64,000 nucleotides of DNA, taken from assembly GCF_002939785.1 (NCBI RefSeq), contig NZ_MDEC01000001.1, positions 1 to 64,000 of the forward strand. The letters run 5' to 3'. This DNA comes from Xanthomonas codiaei. GTDB taxonomy: Bacteria > Pseudomonadota > Gammaproteobacteria > Xanthomonadales > Xanthomonadaceae. The notes below the pieces were generated by a model. The model was not told the origin of the DNA, did no database searches, and saw only the letters and a program-made list of their open reading frames with translations. This document shows positions 8,265 to 16,969 of this stretch, in pieces (the first letter of the stretch is position 1; each line of letters opens with the position of its first letter). The position numbers were made by a program, and so were the translations under genes.

Positions 8265-9767
8265 GTGGAAGCACTCATCAATGGCATCAACGGTATCGTC
8301 TGGAGCAAGGCACTGATCTTCATGTGCCTGGGCGCCGGCGTGTACTTCACCATCCGCACCCGTTTTATGCAGGTGCGCGGTTTCGTCGAAATGATCCGCC
8401 TCACCGTGGGCGGGCAGAAGTCCGATGCCGGGGTGTCCTCGTTCCAGGCGCTGGCCATGTCGATGGCCGGGCGTATCGGCATCGGCAACATCGCCGGGGT
8501 GGCCACCGCCATCGCCTTCGGCGGTCCGGGCGCGATCTTCTGGATGTGGGTGATGGGGTTCCTCGGTGCCTCCACCTCGTACGTGGAATCCACGCTGGCG
8601 CAGATCTACAAGATCAAGGATGCCGAAGGCAGGTACCGCGGCGGTCCGGCGTACTACATCGAAAAGGCGATGGGGCTGAAGTGGTACGCGCTCACCTTCG
8701 CGGTGGCCACCATCATCGCCACCGGCTTGCTGATGCCCGGCGTACAGGCCAACGCGATCGCCGACAGCGCCATCAACGCCTGCCGCGGGACCGCGCTGTG
8801 CGGGGCGATGGACGGCCAGTGGATGGGCCTGCCGATGCGCGATGCCGCCAAGTTGGGCATCGGCGTCGTGGTGGCTTGCATGCTGGGGGTGATCATCTTC
8901 GGCGGCGTCAAGCGCATCGCCAACTTCGCCGAGATCGTGGTGCCGTTCATGGCCATGGGCTACATCCTGATGGCGGTGGTCATCATGGTGCTCAATGCCG
9001 AGCGCGTGCCGGATATGTTCGCCACCATCTTCAGCAGTGCCTTCGGCAGCCATGCCGCGTTCGGCGCGTTGCTGGGCCTGGCGGTGGAATGGGGCGTCAA
9101 GCGTGGCATCTACGCCAACGAGGCCGGGCAGGGTACCGGCCCGCATGCCGCTGCGGCCGCCGAGGTCTCGCATCCGGCCAAGCAGGGTTACGTGCAGGCG
9201 TTCGCGATCTACTTCGACACCATGATGGTCTGCACCGCAACCGCGTTCCTGATCCTCACCACCGGCAAGTACAACGTGTACGCACCCGACGGCGCAACGC
9301 CCGGCCTGTATGCCGGCCTGAGCGGCGTGGAGGAGGGCCCGGGCTATGCGCAGGCAGCGGTGGAATCGGTGCTGCCGGGTTGGGGCGCGGGCTTCGTGGC
9401 GGTGGCGCTGTTCTTCTTCGCCTTCACCACCATCATGGCCTATTACTACATGGCCGAAACCAACCTCAGTTACGTCAATGGCAACCGTCGGCGCCCGTTC
9501 ACAGTGTTGCTGCTGCGGCTGGGCATCCTGGGCATGGTGATCTTCGGCGCATTCCACAACGCGCAGCTGGCCTGGGCGCTGGGCGATATCGGCGTGGGCG
9601 TCATGGCGTGGCTCAACATCATCGCCATCCTGATCCTGCACAAGCCGGCGATGCTGGCCTTGAAGGATTACGAACGGCAAAAACGCCAGGGGCTGGATCC
9701 GGTCTTCGATCCTGTTCCGCTCGGCATCAAGAACGCGGATTTCTGGACTAAAAATGAAACAGCATGA
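8265..9767 (+). CDS. AGCS-family sodium:alanine/glycine symporter
   Basis: A 500-residue polytopic membrane protein with the AGCS signature MSMAGRIGIGNIAGVATAIA near residue 66 and the conserved GVKRGIYANEAGQGTGPHA segment near 280. It imports small neutral amino acids with Na+ at the inner membrane. The start is GTG at 8265, chosen for the GGGGAGA ribosome site 5-6 bp upstream and because MEALINGINGIVW is the usual family N-terminus. Its 3' end overlaps the next gene by 14 bp, so the two are probably co-transcribed. The substrate is inferred from the family. Confidence 0.93.
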   Translation: MEALINGINGIVWSKALIFMCLGAGVYFTIRTRFMQVRGFVEMIRLTVGGQKSDAGVSSFQALAMSMAGRIGIGNIAGVATAIAFGGPGAIFWMWVMGFLGASTSYVESTLAQIYKIKDAEGRYRGGPAYYIEKAMGLKWYALTFAVATIIATGLLMPGVQANAIADSAINACRGTALCGAMDGQWMGLPMRDAAKLGIGVVVACMLGVIIFGGVKRIANFAEIVVPFMAMGYILMAVVIMVLNAERVPDMFATIFSSAFGSHAAFGALLGLAVEWGVKRGIYANEAGQGTGPHAAAAAEVSHPAKQGYVQAFAIYFDTMMVCTATAFLILTTGKYNVYAPDGATPGLYAGLSGVEEGPGYAQAAVESVLPGWGAGFVAVALFFFAFTTIMAYYYMAETNLSYVNGNRRRPFTVLLLRLGILGMVIFGAFHNAQLAWALGDIGVGVMAWLNIIAILILHKPAMLALKDYERQKRQGLDPVFDPVPLGIKNADFWTKNETA

Positions 9768-10650
9768 TAGGCGCGGCACACGGCCGACGCGCGACGGCGG
9801 CGCGGTTCCTCCGCGCAGTCCCTGGGAACGGGCCACGCCCGGTTCATCGGCAGCGCCGCCGCCGACAGCATCCGCGCGCGCGCCTGCGGCACCTTCCGGT
9901 GGCGGCAACGCGCGCGAGTTGCGGCTGTACGGTATCAACGCCGTGCAGGCGGTGTTCAAGGCGCGCCCGCAGGCGTTGCGCAAGCTGTACCTGAGCCAGG
10001 CGCGCATTCCGCAGTTCAAGGACGTGCTGGCCTGGTGCGTGGCCCAGCGCATCGGCTACCGCGTGGTGGAAGAGGCCGACCTGAGCAAGCTCGCCGCCAG
10101 TGCGCACCACGAAGGCGTGGTGGCCGACGTGCTGCGCGTAGCGCCGCAGCCGCTGCAGCAATGGCTGTCGGCGCTGCCGCCAGGCCCGGTGCTGGCGCTG
10201 TGGCTGGACGGCGTAGGCAACCCGCACAACTTCGGCGCGATCCTGCGCTCGTCGGCGCACTTCGGCGTGGCTGGCCTGCTGCTGCCGGCCGGCTCCACGC
10301 TGGGGCTGTCCGGGGCGGCGGCCCGCGTCGCCGAAGGCGGTGCCGAAGCGGTGCCGCTGGTGCAGTTGCCCGACACCGACCAGGCGCTGGCGCAGCTGCG
10401 CCAGGCCGGGTTTGCGGTGGCCGCCACGCTCGTCGATGGCGGCCAGGACGTGTTCGCCGCCAGCCTGCCGCAACGCCTGGTGTACGTGATGGGGGCGGAA
10501 AGCGAGGGCATGGACCGCCAGTTCGCGCGCGACTGCGATCTGCAGCTGTCCATCGGCGGCAGCGGCAAGGTCGAAAGTCTCAACGTGGCCTCGGCCACCG
10601 CTGTCTTCCAGGCCGCCTGGCGTGCCCGTGTGATCACTGGAGAGCGTTGA
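9754..10650 (+). CDS. TrmH/SpoU-family RNA 2'-O-methyltransferase
   Basis: A 298-residue SPOUT-fold methyltransferase. A low-complexity Pro/Ala N-terminus (about 1-52) precedes a substrate-binding domain beginning ELRLYGINAVQAVFKAR and a catalytic domain with LDGVGNPHNFGAILRSSAH (motif 1, Asn/Arg) near 150 and SIGGSGKVESLNVASATAVF (motif 3, knotted SAM site) near 266. It methylates a ribose in tRNA or rRNA; the target nucleotide cannot be told from sequence. It overlaps the symporter by 14 bp and the following carboxylesterase by one base (TGATG), so all three look like a coupled operon. Confidence 0.9.
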   Translation: MKQHDRRGTRPTRDGGAVPPRSPWERATPGSSAAPPPTASARAPAAPSGGGNARELRLYGINAVQAVFKARPQALRKLYLSQARIPQFKDVLAWCVAQRIGYRVVEEADLSKLAASAHHEGVVADVLRVAPQPLQQWLSALPPGPVLALWLDGVGNPHNFGAILRSSAHFGVAGLLLPAGSTLGLSGAAARVAEGGAEAVPLVQLPDTDQALAQLRQAGFAVAATLVDGGQDVFAASLPQRLVYVMGAESEGMDRQFARDCDLQLSIGGSGKVESLNVASATAVFQAAWRARVITGER

Positions 10651-12161
10651 TGCGTGTGTCTGCCTGGCTGCTTGCCGCCACCTGCGTTCTCACCGGCAGC
10701 GCTGCTGCCGCCACCGCGCCCACGCCCGCCGCGCCGCCGGAAGTTCGTACCGATCACGGTGTGGTACGTGGGCAATGGCAGGACGATGGCAGTGCGGTGT
10801 TCCGCAAGATTCCGTTCGCCGCACCGCCGCTGGGCGCGCTGCGCTGGCGGCCGCCGCAACCGGCCCCGGCATGGACACAGGTGCGCGACGCCACCCAGGC
10901 AGCCACGCCGTGCGTGCAGCCCGCGCTGGGCTGGAACAACGCCATGGCCAGCCGTGGCAGCGAAGACTGCCTGTATGTGGAAGTGCAGACGCCGCAGTTG
11001 CATCCGGCCAAGCCGTTGCCGGTGTTCGTCTGGATCCATGGCGGTGCCAATGTGGCCGGTGGTGCGGACGGGCATCTGCCCACCAACCTGGTGGCGCAGG
11101 ACATGCTGGTGGTGACGCTGCAATACCGGCTGGGCGCGCTGGGTTTCCTGTCGCTGCCTGAGCTGGGCGATGGCCAGAACGAGGCGGCCGGCAATTACGC
11201 CCTGCTCGATCAGATTGCGGCCTTGCGCTGGGTGCGCGACAACATTGCGCAGTTCGGCGGCGACCCGGCGCGGGTCACCATTGCCGGGCAGTCGGCCGGT
11301 GGCCAGGACGTGGGCCTGCTGATGCTCAGCCCGCTGGCGCGCGGTCTGTTTTCGGCCGCGATCGAACAGAGCGGCACCGCCGGGTTCGGCTTGCCGGCGC
11401 GCAGCCTGGAAGACAACCGCGCAGTAGGCGTGAGCATCGCCAAGCGCGCCGGCATCGACGATCCGGCCACGCGCCTGGCGCAGTTGCGTGCGCTGCCGGT
11501 CGACCAGCTGCTCAAGGCCGGGCAGGGCGTGGATGTGCCGGCGCTGGACGATGATGGCTATATCTGGCTACAGGCGGTGGTTGATGGGCGCGTGCTGCCG
11601 CGCGCGCCGGCCGAGCTGTTGGCAAGCGGCGCGCAGGCCAGGGTGCCGCTGCTGATCGGCTACGTGGTGCAGGAGCTCACCTATGGCGGCGAGCAGGGAG
11701 CGCAGGCGCGCTTGCGCCGCGACTATCCCGATCGTGCCGACACCGTGCTGCAGGCGCAGCGCACGCACGCCGAGCAGCGTGCGGCGCGGCAGGGCAATGC
11801 GGCCATGCAGCTGTCCACCGATCTCACCTTCCGTTGCCCGGCGGTGACGGTCGCACAGCGCCAGGCCGCGCTCGGTGTGCCGGTATGGCATTACGTGTTC
11901 GATACCGCCGCGCCGGGTGCCCAGGTGACCCATAGCGCTGAGCTGCCGTTCCTGTTCAAGAACCTGCCGATCGGCCAGCCACCGGTAAGCCTGCAGCGTT
12001 ACTGGGCCGCTTTCGTGCAGAGCGGTAATCCAAACGCCAAAGGCCTGCCTGCATGGCCGGCGTTCGCACCAGGGCATGCGGCATTGCAGTTCGACGCGCG
12101 GGGTGTGCAACAGATCAAGGATGCCCGCCCGGCCGTGTGCGCAGGCGTGGATTTGCCGTAA
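10650..12161 (+). CDS. Secreted type-B carboxylesterase
   Basis: A 503-residue alpha/beta hydrolase with a signal peptide (MRVSAWLLAATCVLTGSAAA). It has the type-B carboxylesterase pattern: GVVRGQW and FRKIPFAAPPLGALRW near the start, SEDCLYVEV, WIHGGANVAGG (oxyanion hole) and the nucleophile elbow AGQSAGGQ with Ser215. The likely catalytic His428 lies in THSAELPFLF. The ATG overlaps the stop of the methyltransferase gene (TGATG), so translation is probably coupled. It hydrolyses carboxyl esters; the natural substrate is unknown. Confidence 0.9.
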   Translation: MRVSAWLLAATCVLTGSAAAATAPTPAAPPEVRTDHGVVRGQWQDDGSAVFRKIPFAAPPLGALRWRPPQPAPAWTQVRDATQAATPCVQPALGWNNAMASRGSEDCLYVEVQTPQLHPAKPLPVFVWIHGGANVAGGADGHLPTNLVAQDMLVVTLQYRLGALGFLSLPELGDGQNEAAGNYALLDQIAALRWVRDNIAQFGGDPARVTIAGQSAGGQDVGLLMLSPLARGLFSAAIEQSGTAGFGLPARSLEDNRAVGVSIAKRAGIDDPATRLAQLRALPVDQLLKAGQGVDVPALDDDGYIWLQAVVDGRVLPRAPAELLASGAQARVPLLIGYVVQELTYGGEQGAQARLRRDYPDRADTVLQAQRTHAEQRAARQGNAAMQLSTDLTFRCPAVTVAQRQAALGVPVWHYVFDTAAPGAQVTHSAELPFLFKNLPIGQPPVSLQRYWAAFVQSGNPNAKGLPAWPAFAPGHAALQFDARGVQQIKDARPAVCAGVDLP

Positions 12162-12239
12162 GAAACACCTCCTTGCCGAGGCGAGGGGGTGCGTCTGGTA
12201 GACCAACCTGCGTGGTCGTCACTGCACAAGAGAAATTGA

Positions 12240-12312
12240 TAACAGCCCTTCTCCCTTCGGGACATTGTCCTCCTTTATGGGGGAGAAGGTGCCCCGAAGG
12301 GGCGGATGAGGG
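12240..12312. repeat. Dispersed repeat of the GGGAGAAGG...CCCCGAAGGGG type
   Basis: The segment reads CCCTTCTCCCTTCGGG, then GGGGGAGAAGGTGCCCCGAA, then GGGGCGGATGAGGG. Pieces of this kind recur between genes in xanthomonads. It has two internal palindromes (CCCTTCTCCC against GGGGAGAAGG, and CCCCGAAGGGG). It lies 80 bp after the carboxylesterase and may also stop transcription. Confidence 0.55.
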
Positions 12313-12726
12313 TGCGCCTCAAGCGTCTGTCAGTGCAAGCAATGATAAACGCGTCGCCACGCGCCTCCAGAAGTGACGCTAGGATTGCTTTGCCGCGAAC
12401 CCTCAACCCATCCCGGTTCGCGCCCTGACTCGCGCTTGCAGCGCGGGCGCTCCACCGGCTGCGCGCCCATGGCGCGGAACCCCTGCCTTGTCACCCCGGA
12501 GCAAGATGGGCGCTGACGCTTCAGGTGCTTCCAGACCTCCAGCGCCGCAAGGTCCGGTTAGTGCCTGGCTGCTTGCGCATCGACACACACCCCGCCGGTA
12601 TGGTGGGAGCCGCGATGCACAATCGATGCTGCGCGGCGACCAACCCTCCAGTTCCGTTGCGCAGGCGTATCGCTGGCCTGGGATACGCCTGCACGATGCG
12701 CGCGTCACTGCGCTCATCGCAGGCCG

Positions 12727-12753
12727 CTACGCGCACTGCAGCAGTGCGCGTAG
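12727..12753 (-). terminator. Strong hairpin downstream of the neprosin-like gene
   Basis: CTACGCGCACTGC and GCAGTGCGCGTAG form perfect 13-bp arms around a single base, 13 bp past the stop codon of the minus-strand gene. No T tract follows, so function as a terminator is likely but unproven. Confidence 0.6.
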
Positions 12754-12766
12754 ACCCACGGCTGGC

Positions 12767-14251
12767 TCAGCGTGCGCAGCCCGGGCCACCGAAGTAGATG
12801 CCACCGTTGCGCATCTCGGGCGACAGGCTGGTGCGTGAGACGCCGGCACCCAAGGCATACGGATAGGCGTAGCCGGCAATCGCCAGGGTATAGCAGGCGG
12901 GCTGCGCCACGTTCAGCGATGACAGGCGCTGCGCCGGCCGGGTGGCCATGGTTGCGTCGCGGTAGAAATGGTTGGCCTGGAAGGCTGCCTGCCGGTAGCC
13001 GGCCGATGCAAACTTCCCGCTGCCCATCGGTGCGCTGGGGCGACCGTCCCAGGTGGAGATTTCGCCACCGGCGGAAATGAAGATGTTGGCACTTCCGTCG
13101 GCGATGTCGCCCGCATAGAGCTCGGCCTTGTAGTAGCCGATCCATTCGCCATTCAAGCCGAACCACCAATAGCCTTCGGCATTGCGCTGGAATTCCACAT
13201 GCAGCAATGCCTGCTGGCCGCCGGCGCTGCTGAAGCCGCCCGCCGGTGCGGCGCCGAGCACATTCGCGCTGCTGGTCTGCACGAAGTCGGCGCAATCCAG
13301 GTTATGGCAGCCGGTGGTGAGGTAGCCGTCCTGCGTGGAGTAGATAAACAGGATGGGCGTAGTGCCCCAGCCTGCGCCGGGCTGGGTCTGCCATCCGGCT
13401 TCCAGCGTCTGGATCTGACCTTTGGGCGTGTAGCCGCCCAGCCAGATCTGGCTGATCGATTGCGCATCGTTGGCGCGTACGGCGGGCACCCAGGTGTTGA
13501 GATCGGCGCCGGCACCGGTCACCGGCGAGCCGGCGGTATCCAGATAGATGGTGGAGTAGTAATGCACCACCGAGGCAGCGTCCTGTGCGGCGGTCATGCG
13601 ATGCGCGCTCGCTGGTTCGATCGCACGCGGTGTGGTGCCGCGCAGGTAGGCCTGCAGCGTTGCGTGCCGGGTCAGTTCGGTCAGGCCGATGCGCTGCAGC
13701 GGCACACTTCCGGCTTCGCAGCGTTGTGCCTTGTCCAGGGTGTCATTGGTGCTGACGCCCGGTGCGATGGCTGGCGGCAGGGCAGGCGTGCTCCCATCGC
13801 GCAAGGCCGGCTGTTGCGCGCGCGGGATGCAGTCGAACACGGTGCCGCCTTGTCGTACGCTGCCCAGCACGGTCAGCCCGTTGTAGCGGTTGAACAGATA
13901 GCGCTGCATCTGCGCGAATGCGGTAGGGTCGGCAACCTTCGACGCCGCATCGCGCTTGGCATAGCTGGCGCGCGCCTGCGTCTGCAGGAACTGCTGGAAT
14001 TCGGGCGTTACCTGCGGATACGCGCGCGATACCGCGTCAGCGAGGCGCGCGCGCGCCGCTTGCGGGTTGGCAACGCGCGGCGTGGCTGGCGTCTGCAGCA
14101 GCGGTGGCATGACTTGGTCGATGTGCTGGTCGCTGGCTGGCGACACCGACACCGGCAGCAAGGTGGCCGCATAGGCGGGAGCAGCCACGCAAACGACGAG
14201 CGCAGCAAGGGCGCCGCGCGATGGCAGCGATCGATGGGAACGAAGAAGCAT
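12767..14251 (-). CDS. Secreted neprosin-domain (DUF239) protein
   Basis: A 494-residue protein with a signal sequence (LAALVVCVAAPAYAATL). The C-terminal half is a neprosin domain: SQIWLGGYTPKGQIQTLEAGWQ, LTTGCHNLDCADFVQTSS with paired cysteines, WWFGLNGEWIGYYKAELY and a GGEI strand. Neprosin is a plant glutamic prolyl endopeptidase (family G3); the Glu in TLEAGW is the likely active-site counterpart. In a plant-associated Xanthomonas it may be an exported protease acting on plant material. Its N-terminal 200 residues match no domain I recognise. Protease activity is inferred. Confidence 0.8.
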   Translation of the reverse strand: MLLRSHRSLPSRGALAALVVCVAAPAYAATLLPVSVSPASDQHIDQVMPPLLQTPATPRVANPQAARARLADAVSRAYPQVTPEFQQFLQTQARASYAKRDAASKVADPTAFAQMQRYLFNRYNGLTVLGSVRQGGTVFDCIPRAQQPALRDGSTPALPPAIAPGVSTNDTLDKAQRCEAGSVPLQRIGLTELTRHATLQAYLRGTTPRAIEPASAHRMTAAQDAASVVHYYSTIYLDTAGSPVTGAGADLNTWVPAVRANDAQSISQIWLGGYTPKGQIQTLEAGWQTQPGAGWGTTPILFIYSTQDGYLTTGCHNLDCADFVQTSSANVLGAAPAGGFSSAGGQQALLHVEFQRNAEGYWWFGLNGEWIGYYKAELYAGDIADGSANIFISAGGEISTWDGRPSAPMGSGKFASAGYRQAAFQANHFYRDATMATRPAQRLSSLNVAQPACYTLAIAGYAYPYALGAGVSRTSLSPEMRNGGIYFGGPGCAR

Positions 14252-14787
14252 GCAGAGGGTCCTGGGCGCCGGAATAAAGCGGCTGGCACGCGGCGAACCG
14301 TGTCAGCCGCGCCCTCAGGTCGTAGCGGCGCTTGGAACACTGCTCGAAAGCGCACGTCCACAGTGAGGGCGCACGCATCCTAAGTTATCGACTTTGCAAA
14401 TACTCAGAAGAAGTGCGATTGCGTGACATCAGGCACACGCCAAGCGCAACCGGCTAAGCGGATGCTGCGGCGTATCGGATGACTGAAGGCATGACGCGGG
14501 CGCGGCTGCGCAGCAGTACGCGTACTCACTCCAGCGGTTGGCGCAACGAGGCGCTTGCCGATCCGGTTGCCTTGCTGCAGGCGGTGGCATCGCGGCTGCC
14601 AATGGGGTGTGGATGGCGAAAGTCGCTACGCGCGCCCGCCGGGACGTTATCCATGTCCCGGCGCGCGATGCGTGCGATTACACCTCGCGGCCGAACGCTG
14701 GCTAACGGTCGACGCGGACGCAGCGCGCGATGCACGCACCATGGGTGCGTGCGGTGCGTCCAAGCCGGCCGCTGCGCACCCTACGGC
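14252..14787. other. Intergenic region upstream of the neprosin-like gene
   Basis: About 535 bp without a convincing gene. It must contain the leftward promoter of the neprosin-like gene and carries a GH97 terminator hairpin near 14732. Bases 14375-14420 are comparatively AT-rich (TAAGTTATCGACTTTGCAAA), the likeliest promoter zone, but no clear -35/-10 pair is visible. Confidence 0.5.
14732..14752 (-). terminator. Hairpin downstream of GH97
   Basis: GCACGCACC and GGTGCGTGC form perfect 9-bp arms around ATG, 36 bp past the GH97 stop codon. Confidence 0.5.
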
Positions 14788-16752
14788 TCAGTCCTTCTGC
14801 AATCGCACCGCTGCACCGCCGTTCGCCGCCAGCGCCAGTTGCAGGCTGTCAGCGCCTGTGAGCTTGCGCGTGTCGATGCGTACGTCGGTGGGCGCTTGCC
14901 CATCCGCGTAGATCGTGGCGATCCAGCGGCCCTTGCCGAGGAACGCCAACGGGACTTCCAGGGTGCGTGCCTGTTCGTTGGTCATCGCGCCCAGGTACCA
15001 GTCCTTGCCGCTGCGCCGCGCCAGGACGATGTGCTCGCCGATGGCGCCGTCGAGTGCGCGTGTCTCATCCCAACTTGCCGGCACGTCGCGCAGGAACTGC
15101 GCGGCCGGCACGTTCTCGTATTGCTCCGGGCTGTCGGACACCACCGCGAACGGGCTTTCGTACACCACATACATCGCCAGCTGCTGCGCGCGCGTGGTCA
15201 TCACCTGCGGGGCGATGTGCTGCATCTTGAAGTCGGCCGGGCGCACGTTGCGGAAACCGCCCGGCGTGTAATCCATCGGACCGAGCAGCATGCGCGTGAA
15301 CGGCAGCGTGAGGTTGTGCGTGGCGGTGATGCGGGTGGTCCACTTGTTGTACTCGGCGCCCAGGACGCCTTCCTGGGTCAGGTAGTTGGGATAGGTGCGC
15401 GTCAGTCCGGTCGGGTGGTACGCGCCGTGCAGGTCCACTAGCAGCTTGTGCTCGGCGGCCTTGCCCAACAGGCGGTGGTAGAAGTCCACCATCTGCTGGT
15501 CGTCGCGGTCCATGAAGTCGACCTTGATGCCCTTGATGCCGAGCTGCTGGTACCACGCTAGCGCCTCGTCCATGTGCGCATCGAGCGCGCGCCAGTGCGC
15601 CCACAGCCACAGCCCGACCTCGCGTTTGCGCGCGTACGACACCAGGCCCGGCAGATCCAGATCCGCCACCGGGCGGCGGATGTCGGCATCGGCGTTGTAG
15701 TGTCCGTCGCCGGTGCTGCCGTAGTACCAGCCGTCGTCGATCAGCATGTACTGCAGCTTCAACTGGTGCGCATGGTCGATATAGCGCCGGATGGTGGCGG
15801 TGTTCATGCCCGGATGCTCCACCCCGCTGGCCAGACTGCCCGACCACCAGTCCCAGGCCGATTTGCCCGGCCGCACCCAGCGCGCATCGAACGCCGGCGG
15901 CGGATTCAATGCGGAAATCAGGTTGGATTCGATCAGGCTCGCCGGGGTGTCGCCCAGCATGATCACGCGCCAGGGCGTGGCGAAATCGCGGCCCTTCGCA
16001 TCGATGCTGACCGCCAGCGTGGGGTCGTCCAGGCGCGGCGACAGTTTTGCCGACACCCCCAGCCCGCCATCGGCGCGTCCGGTGAGATACAGGCCGGCGT
16101 AATCTCGCAGGTTCGCCTCGCCGATCGCCAGCGTGGTGCCCTTGGCATCGGTCTGGCAGACCAGCGGTAACTCGAGCAGATTGTGCGGGCGCAACTTCGA
16201 GGCCGCGATGGCATCGTACTCGCCCTCGTGGCTGGTGCCGAAACGGCCCAGGTTCAGTGTCCAGCACGCGTAATCACGCGGAAAGGCGAAGCTGGTGAGC
16301 TCATCGCGAATGCGCACATCGCCAGCATCGGGCAACACGTAACGCAGCGCCACGCCATCGTCGTAGGCGCGTAGTTCAACCTCCAGGCCTCGCTGTTGCG
16401 GGTCGGAGAGCTGCACGCGCAATGCGCGGTAATGGTCGCGCGCCTGCCGGGTCTTGCCGACCGGCAATGCGAAGCGGCTGTCATGCGTGTCGGTCGTGCT
16501 GCCTTGCACGGTCATGCCGCGACCGAGCTTGCCGGCCTTGCCGAGATCCAGCCCCAGTGGCGCGTCGTCGAGCACGATCGTGTTGCGGTACAGCACGCGG
16601 TAGCTCGGCACGCCGCCCTCGGCCAGGGTGAATTCCACCTGGGTGCGTGCGTCGGGCGATTGCACGCTCAAGCGCTGCGCCCATGCAGGTGCAGCGGCAA
16701 AACACAGCAAGGCACACGCCATGGGTAGTGCGGACTGGATCAGGTTTCGCAT
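14788..16752 (-). CDS. GH97 glycoside hydrolase, retaining type (probable alpha-galactosidase)
   Basis: A 654-residue exported protein (signal ending PAWAQ). It has the GH97 architecture: N-terminal beta-sandwich, central TIM barrel and C-terminal beta domain. GH97 splits into inverting enzymes with a Glu base and retaining enzymes with an Asp nucleophile in a KVDFMDRDDQ strand. Here that strand is GIKGIKVDFMDRDDQQMVDF with Asp412, which points to the retaining alpha-galactosidase-like group; Glu461 in LTQEGVLGAEYNKW is the likely acid/base. It would release terminal alpha-linked sugars in the periplasm. It is divergent from the GH2 gene across 217 bp holding a LacI-type palindrome, so the two are probably co-regulated. 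Confidence 0.9.
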   Translation of the reverse strand: MRNLIQSALPMACALLCFAAAPAWAQRLSVQSPDARTQVEFTLAEGGVPSYRVLYRNTIVLDDAPLGLDLGKAGKLGRGMTVQGSTTDTHDSRFALPVGKTRQARDHYRALRVQLSDPQQRGLEVELRAYDDGVALRYVLPDAGDVRIRDELTSFAFPRDYACWTLNLGRFGTSHEGEYDAIAASKLRPHNLLELPLVCQTDAKGTTLAIGEANLRDYAGLYLTGRADGGLGVSAKLSPRLDDPTLAVSIDAKGRDFATPWRVIMLGDTPASLIESNLISALNPPPAFDARWVRPGKSAWDWWSGSLASGVEHPGMNTATIRRYIDHAHQLKLQYMLIDDGWYYGSTGDGHYNADADIRRPVADLDLPGLVSYARKREVGLWLWAHWRALDAHMDEALAWYQQLGIKGIKVDFMDRDDQQMVDFYHRLLGKAAEHKLLVDLHGAYHPTGLTRTYPNYLTQEGVLGAEYNKWTTRITATHNLTLPFTRMLLGPMDYTPGGFRNVRPADFKMQHIAPQVMTTRAQQLAMYVVYESPFAVVSDSPEQYENVPAAQFLRDVPASWDETRALDGAIGEHIVLARRSGKDWYLGAMTNEQARTLEVPLAFLGKGRWIATIYADGQAPTDVRIDTRKLTGADSLQLALAANGGAAVRLQKD

Positions 16753-16814
16753 GGGTCCCTCCTCCTGGGGGCGACCACCCTAACGCAGAACGGTTGTCGT
16801 CGATATCGCCTTGG

Positions 16815-16826
16815 GGTAACGTTACC
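16815..16826. promoter_or_regulatory. LacI-family operator candidate GGTAACGTTACC
   Basis: A perfect 12-bp palindrome with the central CG step typical of LacI/PurR-family operators, in the divergent spacer between GH97 and GH2. One regulator binding here could control both genes. A LacI-family gene lies 9 kb away at 26205-27257, but the sequence does not link them. Confidence 0.55.
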
Positions 16827-16969
16827 TCGCACCATGGCCGCTGAAACAGGGGCGGCAGCCACGGGCGGCACGACCAAACGCAACGCGCAACACGTCCGCT
16901 GGACGTCTGCCGATTGCATGCTGGTGGTGTGCACCGTTGCTTGGCAGTAGAGCTTGGGAGAGGCCTCTA

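Larger units (their letters stand above)
12162..12766. other. Intergenic region between convergent genes
   Basis: No convincing gene. The left part holds a Xanthomonas-type dispersed repeat and the right end a strong hairpin serving the neprosin-like gene, both listed separately. The middle (about 12400-12720) has only frames with poor coding character. Confidence 0.6.

Noticed and set aside
5362-8274. 970-residue open frame on the minus strand across the M1 aminopeptidase
   Set aside because: It is antisense to a gene with complete catalytic motifs; long antisense frames arise from GC-rich codon bias.
7392-10052. 886-residue minus-strand frame across aminopeptidase and symporter genes
   Set aside because: It crosses two well-supported genes and an intergenic hairpin and has no domain.
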